Positions 8,459-12,747 of a DNA stretch of 15,410 nucleotides are shown here, piece after piece (the first letter of the stretch is position 1; every line of letters starts with the position of its first letter). The DNA is from an uncultured Microbacteriaceae bacterium (GTDB lineage: Bacteria > Actinomycetota > Actinomycetes > Actinomycetales > Microbacteriaceae): the NCBI GenBank assembly GCA_934661165.1, contig CAKUJB010000033.1:1-15410 (forward strand). Reading direction: 5' to 3'. The translations under genes were made by a program, and so were the position numbers. Below the pieces are notes generated by a model, which made no database searches, was not told the DNA's origin, and saw only the letters and a list, made by a program, of their open reading frames with translations.

Positions 8459-8526
8459 CGAGTGTGCATGAATGCGCCGAGCGAGCACGTATATTCGTGC
8501 ACCCTCGGCAGAAATGTGCACATTCG
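8459..8526. repeat. Nested ~70-bp inverted repeat (element 3)
   Basis: Outer 10-base arms CGAGTGTGCA (8459-8468) and TGCACATTCG (8517-8526) pair with one G-U. Inner arms GCCGAG (8476-8481) with CTCGGC (8504-8509) and GCACG (8485-8489) with CGTGC (8496-8500) close on the loop TATATT. The right outer arm lies in a perfect 12-base palindrome, AATGTGCACATT (8513-8524). Span is 68 bases, so it shares design and size with elements 1 and 2, and with element 2 it also shares the GAGTGT at the start of the outer arm. Confidence 0.65.
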
Positions 8527-8558
8527 ACGGCTGGTTGGGACCGACGAGCGCCTGCGAG

Positions 8559-8624
8559 CTAGCGGCGACCACCGCCGAGCAAGTCGCCCACGCCGCCGCC
8601 GAGGAGGTCGTCGAGGCCGGCCAT
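8559..8624 (-). CDS. Candidate 21-residue glycine/leucine-rich microprotein or leader peptide
   Basis: A minus-strand ORF of 21 codons starts with ATG at 8622-8624 and ends with TAG. It is preceded by AAGGGAG seven bases upstream, a good ribosome binding site, and by a plausible promoter (8655-8683) that would give a leader of about 24 bases. The peptide holds two copies of a short repeat: GLDDLLGGG followed by VGDLLGGG, then two arginines before the stop. The repeat resembles the N-terminal part of small Gly/Leu-rich actinobacterial proteins, but I cannot assign a family. It lies upstream of argG in the same direction, with two palindromes between. It could be a free-standing microprotein, a leader peptide for argG (only two terminal Arg codons), or the remnant of a longer gene. 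Confidence 0.4.
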   Translation of the reverse strand: MAGLDDLLGGGVGDLLGGGRR

Positions 8625-8654
8625 GTCGGGGCTCCCTTCGAGTGAGGTGCGTCC

Positions 8655-8683
8655 ACGCTACGTCGTCGGCCGGGCCCGGTCCA
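8655..8683 (-). promoter_or_regulatory. Candidate promoter for the 21-codon ORF / argG-side transcript
   Basis: On the minus strand TGGACC (8678-8683; four of six matches to TTGACA) is followed after exactly 17 bases by TAGCGT (8655-8660; TANNNT). Transcription would begin near 8648, about 24 bases before the ATG of the small ORF, leaving room for its AAGGGAG ribosome binding site. If read through, the transcript would carry both palindromes into argG. Confidence 0.4.
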
Positions 8684-8748
8684 TCCCGTCGAGCACGAAT
8701 GAATGGGGCTGCCCAGGCTCGACTCTCAGCGGCGTTCGCCATGCCGAT

Positions 8749-8777
8749 ATCTAGACAGGAGGCGTAGAATCTAGACA
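8749..8777 (+). promoter_or_regulatory. Direct repeats ATCTAGACA, candidate VapBC operator
   Basis: ATCTAGACA occurs at 8749-8757 and again at 8769-8777, exactly 20 bases (about two helical turns) apart. Each contains the palindrome TCTAGA. The copies flank the AGGAGG and -10 box of vapB, and the second runs into its ATG. Antitoxins of such modules usually repress their own promoter together with the toxin, so this is a natural operator candidate. The repeat is directly visible; protein binding is inferred. Confidence 0.5.
8765..8770 (+). promoter_or_regulatory. vapB -10 box, leaderless arrangement
   Basis: TAGAAT fits the actinobacterial -10 consensus well and ends six bases before the vapB ATG (8777), so transcription would start at or next to the start codon. 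A perfect AGGAGG (8757-8762) also exists but is 14 bases from the ATG, too far for normal use. No good -35 box is seen 17-18 bases upstream. Confidence 0.5.
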
Positions 8778-9028
8778 TGGCGCTGAGTATTAAGGATCCC
8801 GCGACCGACCGGGTCGCGCGCGAGGTCGCCGCGCTCACGGGGGAGACCATGACGGAGGCGATCCGCACCGCGCTCGAGGAGCGGCTCGCCCGCCTGCGGC
8901 GGCGACGTTCGGCGGCGACGCTCGCGTTCCTCGACGGGGTCGTTGAGCGTGGTCGCGCGCGGCCGATCCTCGACGCTCGGCCCGAGGATGAGCTGCTCGG
9001 CTACGACGAGCACGGCGGGTTCGCGTGA
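8777..9028 (+). CDS. vapB: VapB-type antitoxin (PSK_trans_fac / Rv0623-like family)
   Basis: This 83-residue protein begins MALSIKDPATDRVAREVAAL followed by TGETMTEAIRTALEERLARLRRRR, the conserved N-terminal DNA-binding/dimerisation pattern of the Rv0623-like VapB antitoxins (PF07704). The C-terminal half (FLDGVVERGRARPILDARP, DELLGYDEHGGF) would wrap the toxin and block its active site; the DE.LGYDE ending is common in this family. The gene overlaps vapC by four bases (GTGA), the usual coupling that keeps antitoxin and toxin in step. The ATG is set by the -10 box and the direct repeats around it. In its role it neutralises VapC and probably represses the operon; both are known of the family and not shown here. 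Confidence 0.88.
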   Translation: MALSIKDPATDRVAREVAALTGETMTEAIRTALEERLARLRRRRSAATLAFLDGVVERGRARPILDARPEDELLGYDEHGGFA

Positions 9029-9426
9029 CGATCGTCATCGACACCTCCTCGCTCGCCGCGATCGTCTTCGGGGAGCCGGACGGCGAGATGTTCAGCCGCA
9101 TGCTCGCGACGTACGACGACGAGGTCTGCATCGGAGCGCCGACGCTCGTCGAGGCGGAGATCGTGGTGGAGAGCCGGCAGGGCGCGGCCGCGCTCGCCGA
9201 CCTCCGCGGAGTGCTCGCCGCGCTGGGCGTCCGCACCATCGGGTTCGACGCCGAGCATGCTCGCCTCGCCGCCGACGCGTGGCGCCGCTACGGGCGCGGA
9301 CGGCATCCCGCGGCGCTCAACCTCGGCGACTGCTGCAGCTACGCGACCGCGAAATCGCTCGGCGCACCGCTCGTCTACAAGGGGACGGACTTCTCACAGA
9401 CGGACATCGTCGCGGCGGTGCTCTAG
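9025..9426 (+). CDS. vapC: VapC-type PIN-domain ribonuclease toxin
   Basis: The 133-residue product is a PIN-domain endoribonuclease, the toxin of a type II toxin-antitoxin pair; family members cleave specific RNAs such as tRNAs or rRNA, but the target here is unknown. Acidic active-site candidates are all present: D6 in MTIVIDTSSL, E43 in PTLVEAEIV, D102 in LNLGDCCSYATAK and D122 in YKGTDFSQTDI, so the protein appears intact and potentially active. The GTG start overlaps the vapB stop. The last codons contain the promoter-like boxes of the arginine leader (9401-9429), and the vapC stop TAG is the first half of that -10 box, so toxin gene and arg control region are physically fused. Confidence 0.9.
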   Translation: MTIVIDTSSLAAIVFGEPDGEMFSRMLATYDDEVCIGAPTLVEAEIVVESRQGAAALADLRGVLAALGVRTIGFDAEHARLAADAWRRYGRGRHPAALNLGDCCSYATAKSLGAPLVYKGTDFSQTDIVAAVL

Positions 9427-9429
9427 AAT
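9401..9429 (+). promoter_or_regulatory. Candidate promoter of the arginine leader and argCJBDFH operon
   Basis: CGGACA (9401-9406, four of six to TTGACA) is followed after exactly 17 bases by TAGAAT (9424-9429). Both boxes lie in, or overlap, the 3' end of vapC; the TAG of the -10 box is the vapC stop codon. Six bases further a GTG opens the leader ORF, so the mRNA would be leaderless, with the same -10-to-start spacing as vapB. TCTAGA (9422-9427), the core of the vapB direct repeats, overlaps the -10 box. Confidence 0.55.
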
Positions 9430-9435
9430 GGGCGG

Positions 9436-9510
9436 GTGACCACGACCGCAGCCTTCGTCGAGCGCGCTCTGCCCGGCTCCGCGCTGCGCCGTCGCGACCG
9501 CCGACGCTAG
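9436..9510 (+). CDS. Arginine-rich leader peptide of the arg operon (candidate attenuator peptide)
   Basis: A 24-residue ORF starts with GTG six bases after the TAGAAT -10 box, the position expected for a leaderless transcript. It begins MTTTAAFVERALPGSA and ends LRRRDRRR before TAG; six of the last seven sense codons encode arginine (CGC CGT CGC GAC CGC CGA CGC). It lies 107 bases upstream of argC, the first gene of an arginine biosynthesis operon. This is the layout of trp- or his-type leader peptides, in which ribosome stalling on codons for the end-product amino acid senses charged tRNA. Arg-rich stretches are common in shadow frames of GC-rich DNA, so codon content alone is weak evidence; start position, length, stop placement and the matching pathway make the case. 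Translation is unproven, and no gene symbol exists that I can defend. Confidence 0.6.
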   Translation: MTTTAAFVERALPGSALRRRDRRR

Positions 9511-9612
9511 GCGGCGTGCCGCTTCGCGCCCCGCGCATTCGTCCATGAATGCGTTGCCGCGCCACCGCACGTCGCCACCGCATCGAGTCCGTCGCGCACA
9601 AAACTAAGGTGG
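9498..9612 (+). promoter_or_regulatory. Candidate arginine attenuator: mutually exclusive leader-RNA pairings
   Basis: Three pairings compete. (A) CCGCC (9498-9502, within leader Arg codons) with GGCGG (9510-9514), loop of seven. (B) GGCGGCGTGC (9510-9519) with GCACGTCGCC (9567-9576), ten pairs including one G-U, enclosing the perfect hairpin CGCATTC-GTCCAT-GAATGCG (9534-9553). (C) CCACC (9575-9579) with GGTGG (9608-9612) in the argC ribosome binding site. B excludes both A and C. A ribosome stalled on the early Arg codons would mask the left arm of A, allow B and free the argC start; a ribosome that reaches the stop would cover the left arm of B and allow C. No T-run follows any hairpin, so control of translation or Rho-dependent termination is more likely than an intrinsic terminator. 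Pairings are visible; the mechanism is inferred. Confidence 0.4.
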
Positions 9613-9617
9613 TCACC
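9605..9617 (+). promoter_or_regulatory. argC ribosome binding site, overlapping a possible second -10 box
   Basis: AAGGTGG (9606-9612) lies five bases before the argC ATG and is a reasonable ribosome binding site. The same bases contain TAAGGT (9605-9610), a TANNNT box seven bases from the ATG, so a secondary leaderless argC transcript that bypasses the leader peptide cannot be excluded. No good -35 box accompanies it, which favours the ribosome binding site reading. Confidence 0.45.
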
Positions 9618-10664
9618 ATGTCCTTCACCGTCGCCGTCGCCGGCGCCAGCGGGTACGCCGGGGGCGAGGTCCTCCGGCTCCTCACCGCCCACCCGGACCT
9701 CGAGGTCCGCACCGTCACCGCGCACTCGAGCGCGGGGGACCCGCTCATCCGGCACCAGCCGCACCTGCGCTCGCTCGCGCACCTCACGCTGCAGCCGACC
9801 GACGTCGAGCACCTCGCGGGGCACGACGTCGTCGTGCTCGCGCTGCCGCACGGCAAGTCGGGGGCGATCGCCGAGCAGCTCGGGCCGGACGTGCTCGTCG
9901 TCGACGCCGGCGCCGACCACCGGCTCACGAGCGCCCAGGACTGGGCCGACTACTACGGCGGCGACTACCACGGCTCGTGGACGTACGGCATGCCGGAGCT
10001 CCCGCTCGCCGACGGCACGAAGCAGCGGGAGGCGCTGCGCGGCACGAAGCGGATCGCCGTGCCCGGCTGCAATGTCTCGGCGATCACCTTCGGGCTCGCG
10101 CCCGCGCTCGCGGCGGGCCTTGTCGAGCGGGAGGACCTCGTGAGCGTCCTCGCGGTCGGCCCGTCGGGCGCCGGCAAGTCGATGCGCACCGATCTCCTCG
10201 CGGCCGAGATGCTCGGCTCCGCCCACGCGTACGCGGTCGGCGGCGGGCACCGGCACAACCCGGAGATCCGACAGAACTTCGCGGCGGCGGGGGCGCCGGG
10301 GACGACGATCTCGTTCACGCCGGTCCTCGTGCCCTTCGCCCGGGGGATCCACGCGACGTCGACCGCGCGGCTCGCGCCCGGGGTGACGCTCGCCGACATC
10401 ACCGCCGCCTACGAGCAGGCCTACGGGGACGAGCCGTTCCTCCACGTGCTCCCGGACGGGCAGCAGCCGCGGGTCATCGACACGACGGGGGCGAACACCT
10501 GCCTCATCGGCCTCGCCGTCGATGCGCGCGCCGGTCGGCTCGTCGCGACGAGCGTGCTCGACAACCTCGGCAAGGGCACCGCCGGCGCGGCGGTCCAGTC
10601 GCTCAACCTCGCCCTCGGCCTCGACGAGACCGCCGGCCTGCCGATCGACGGGGTCGCGCCGTGA
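9618..10664 (+). CDS. argC: N-acetyl-gamma-glutamyl-phosphate reductase
   Basis: ArgC reduces N-acetylglutamyl phosphate with NADPH to the semialdehyde, the third step from glutamate to ornithine. The 348-residue product has the N-terminal Rossmann signature VAVAGASGYAGGEVLRLL (residues 4-21), the active-site cysteine C151 in AVPGCNVSAITFGL, and the catalytic histidine segment GGGHRHNPEI. The PGCNVSA sequence differs from the more common PGCYPTA, but the cysteine is kept. The ATG at 9618 is chosen because it gives the family N terminus and has AAGGTGG five bases upstream; an in-frame ATG at 9549 would add an unlikely basic extension overlapping the leader hairpin. Its stop overlaps the argJ start by four bases. 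It is the first structural gene of the operon and would be the direct target of the proposed attenuator. Confidence 0.96.
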   Translation: MSFTVAVAGASGYAGGEVLRLLTAHPDLEVRTVTAHSSAGDPLIRHQPHLRSLAHLTLQPTDVEHLAGHDVVVLALPHGKSGAIAEQLGPDVLVVDAGADHRLTSAQDWADYYGGDYHGSWTYGMPELPLADGTKQREALRGTKRIAVPGCNVSAITFGLAPALAAGLVEREDLVSVLAVGPSGAGKSMRTDLLAAEMLGSAHAYAVGGGHRHNPEIRQNFAAAGAPGTTISFTPVLVPFARGIHATSTARLAPGVTLADITAAYEQAYGDEPFLHVLPDGQQPRVIDTTGANTCLIGLAVDARAGRLVATSVLDNLGKGTAGAAVQSLNLALGLDETAGLPIDGVAP

Positions 10665-11818
10665 GCGTCGCCGCCGCCGCCGGCTTCGAGGCGGCGGGCG
10701 TCGTCGCCGGGCTGAAGTCGACGGGCAAGCCCGACCTGGCGCTCGTCGTCAACCGCGGGCCGCTCGACGCCGCCGCGGCCGTTTTCACGAGCAATCGCGC
10801 GAAGGCGAACCCGATCCTCTGGTCCGAGCAGGTCATCCGGGACGGCCGGGCGTTCGCCGTCGTGCTCAACTCCGGCGGCGCGAACTGCTTCACGGGGTCG
10901 TTCGGCTTCCAGACGACGCACCAGACCGCCGAACTCGCCGCGGAGCTGCTCGGCGGCGGCGCGGGTGACGTGCTCGTCTGCTCGACGGGCCTCATCGGCA
11001 CCGGTGACGAGGTCTTCCGCGCGAAGGTCCTCGACGGACTGCGCGCCGCGGTCCCCGCGCTTGACGCCGATGGCGGCCGCGCCGCGGCCGAGGCGATCAT
11101 GACGACCGACACCGTGCCGAAGCTCGCGGAGGTCCGCGGCGACGGCTGGATGATCGGCGGCATGGCGAAGGGCGCCGGCATGCTCGCGCCCGCGCTCGCG
11201 ACGATGCTCGTCGTCATCACGACCGACGCGGTGCTCACCGCCGCGGAGCTCGACGCCCACCTGCGTGCGGCGACCCGCGTGAGCTTCGACCGGCTCGACT
11301 CCGACGGCTGCACGTCGACGAACGACCAGGTGACGCTCATGGCGAGCGGCGCGAGCGGCATCGCCCCGGACCCCGACGCCTTCCGCGCGGCGCTCGTCGA
11401 GCTGTGCACGAGCCTCGCCGTCCAGCTCATGGCCGACGCCGAGGGCGCGAGCCACGAGATCGTCATCGAGGTCCGCGGCGCCGCGAGCGAGGACGACGCT
11501 GTCGAGGTCGGCCGCTCGGTCGCCCGCAACAACCTCTTCAAGGCCGCCGTCTTCGGCAACGATCCGAACTGGGGCCGCGTCCTCGCGGCGATCGGCACGA
11601 CGAGTGCCGAGTTCGATCCGTACGACGTCGACGTGTCGATGAACGGCGTCCGGGTCTGCCACGCCGGCGGCCCCGACCGGCCGCGCGAGGAGGTCGACCT
11701 CGCCCCGCGGCGCCTCGACCTCGTCATCGACCTCCGGGTCGGCGAGGCGAGTGCGACGATCTACACGAACGACCTCACGCACGACTACGTCCACGAGAAT
11801 TCGGCGTACAGCTCGTGA
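10661..11818 (+). CDS. argJ: Glutamate N-acetyltransferase / amino-acid acetyltransferase (ornithine acetyltransferase)
   Basis: ArgJ moves the acetyl group from acetylornithine back to glutamate, closing the cyclic route; some members also use acetyl-CoA to make acetylglutamate. The product is 385 residues. The self-cleavage site is evident in KGAGMLAPALATMLVVITTDA: threonine 181, after ALA, becomes the N-terminal nucleophile of the beta chain when the precursor splits in two. Other hallmarks are TSNRAKANPILWSEQVI, NSGGANCFTG, AEAIMTTDTVPK and SFDRLDSDGCTSTNDQV. The GTG start overlaps the argC stop (GTGA); only a weak ribosome binding site is seen, consistent with coupled translation. No argA is visible in the window. 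Whether this enzyme is mono- or bifunctional cannot be decided from sequence alone. Confidence 0.96.
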   Translation: MSVAAAAGFEAAGVVAGLKSTGKPDLALVVNRGPLDAAAAVFTSNRAKANPILWSEQVIRDGRAFAVVLNSGGANCFTGSFGFQTTHQTAELAAELLGGGAGDVLVCSTGLIGTGDEVFRAKVLDGLRAAVPALDADGGRAAAEAIMTTDTVPKLAEVRGDGWMIGGMAKGAGMLAPALATMLVVITTDAVLTAAELDAHLRAATRVSFDRLDSDGCTSTNDQVTLMASGASGIAPDPDAFRAALVELCTSLAVQLMADAEGASHEIVIEVRGAASEDDAVEVGRSVARNNLFKAAVFGNDPNWGRVLAAIGTTSAEFDPYDVDVSMNGVRVCHAGGPDRPREEVDLAPRRLDLVIDLRVGEASATIYTNDLTHDYVHENSAYSS

Positions 11819-12747
11819 CCGCCCATACCGACACCGATGGCATCCGGACGGTCACGACACCCGAGGAGGCCGCGGCGAAGGCACAGGTCCTCGTCGAGGC
11901 GCTGCCGTGGATCCGGCGCTTCCAGGGCGCCGTCATCGTCGTGAAGTTCGGTGGCAACGCGATGGTCGACCCGGGGCTGAGCCGCACCTTCGCCGAGGAC
12001 ATGTCGTTCCTCCGCTACGCGGGACTCCGGCCGGTCGTCGTGCACGGCGGCGGGCCGCAGATCTCGGCGGCGCTCAAGGCCGCGGGCATCGCGAGTGAGT
12101 TCCGCGGCGGCTACCGGGTGACGAGCCCGGAGGCGATCCCCGTCGTGCGTGCCGCGCTCGTCGACGATGTCGCGGCGGGCCTCGTCGCGCGCCTCGGCGG
12201 CCTCGGCCGGGCCCTGCCGGGCGACGTCGACGGCCTGTTGACGGGCGAGCGCCGCGGCGCCGTCGTCGACGGCCACGAGGTCGACCTCGGCGAGGTCGGG
12301 GAGGTGACCGCGGTCGACGCCGCGGGCATCACGGCGGTGCTGCACCGCGGATTCATCCCCGTCATCTCGACCCTCGCGACGAATTCGCAGGGCGACGTCC
12401 TCAACGTCAACGCCGACGCCGCGGCGGCGGCCGTCGCCGTCGCGCTCGAGGCGCAGAAGCTCATCGTCCTCACCGACGTCGCGGGCCTCTATGCGGACTG
12501 GCCGAACCGCGACTCGCTCATCTCCCACCTCGACAGCGCGCGGCTCCGTGAGCTGCTGCCCGGGCTCGAGTCGGGGATGATCCCGAAGATGACCGCCTGC
12601 CTCGACGCCGTCGTCAGCGGGGTGCCGAAGGCGGCGATCATCGACGGCCGGCAGCCGCACTCCGTGCTGCTCGAGATCTTCACCGACCAGGGCGTCGGCA
12701 CCGAGGTCGTCCTCGCGGACGACGAGCGCGAAGGAGGCGCAGCATGA
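11815..12747 (+). CDS. argB: Acetylglutamate kinase
   Basis: ArgB phosphorylates N-acetylglutamate, usually the feedback-controlled step of the cyclic pathway. The product is 310 residues, with the ATP-binding lysine K44 in IVVKFGGNAM, the glycine-rich VVHGGGPQIS, the substrate region SEFRGGYRVTSPEA, and the C-terminal kinase segment SGMIPKMTACLDAVVSGVPKAAIIDGR. An N-terminal helix of about 25 residues precedes the kinase fold (EEAAAKAQVLVEALPWIRRF). Such a helix is characteristic of hexameric, arginine-inhibited acetylglutamate kinases and is missing from the shorter, arginine-insensitive E. coli enzyme, so feedback inhibition by arginine is likely. The GTG start overlaps the argJ stop by four bases and lacks a strong ribosome binding site. 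Confidence 0.96.
   Translation: MTAHTDTDGIRTVTTPEEAAAKAQVLVEALPWIRRFQGAVIVVKFGGNAMVDPGLSRTFAEDMSFLRYAGLRPVVVHGGGPQISAALKAAGIASEFRGGYRVTSPEAIPVVRAALVDDVAAGLVARLGGLGRALPGDVDGLLTGERRGAVVDGHEVDLGEVGEVTAVDAAGITAVLHRGFIPVISTLATNSQGDVLNVNADAAAAAVAVALEAQKLIVLTDVAGLYADWPNRDSLISHLDSARLRELLPGLESGMIPKMTACLDAVVSGVPKAAIIDGRQPHSVLLEIFTDQGVGTEVVLADDEREGGAA

Larger units (their letters stand above)
8306..8776. other. 471-base intergenic region between argG and vapB
   Basis: This divergent gap holds no conventional-length gene. From left to right it contains a weak argG -10-like box, two nested palindromes of about 70 bases each (8364-8435 and 8459-8526), a possible 21-codon ORF on the minus strand (8559-8624) with its own promoter-like boxes (8655-8683), and the vapB control region with two ATCTAGACA direct repeats. 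Parts of it, especially 8461-8530 and 8740-8776, look less GC-rich than the surrounding genes. Longer open frames crossing it look like shadows and show no family resemblance. Confidence 0.7.

Noticed and set aside
6959..8656. 117-residue N-terminal extension of ArgG from an ATG at 8656
   Set aside because: The extension would read through both palindromes and the 21-codon ORF, has no resemblance to ArgG, and the GTG at 8305 gives the E. coli length and N terminus.
8462..8767. 101-codon plus-strand ORF in the argG-vapB gap
   Set aside because: It starts inside palindrome element 3, has no ribosome binding site or recognisable domain, and becomes Arg/Gly-rich where it crosses the complement of the small ORF; judged accidental.
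9534..9553. GCATTC-N6-GAATGC palindrome before argC as an ArgR operator (ARG box)
   Set aside because: Half-sites are in the opposite order to the E. coli box (TGAAT-N4-ATTCA), and spacing does not match the TTGCAT-N4-ATGCAA type I recall from mycobacteria. It fits better as the hairpin inside the leader-RNA stem, though an unusual operator is not excluded.
9549..9617. Earlier in-frame ATG for argC at 9549
   Set aside because: It would add 23 basic residues before the conserved MSFTVAVAGASGYAGG start, lacks a ribosome binding site and falls in the leader hairpin.
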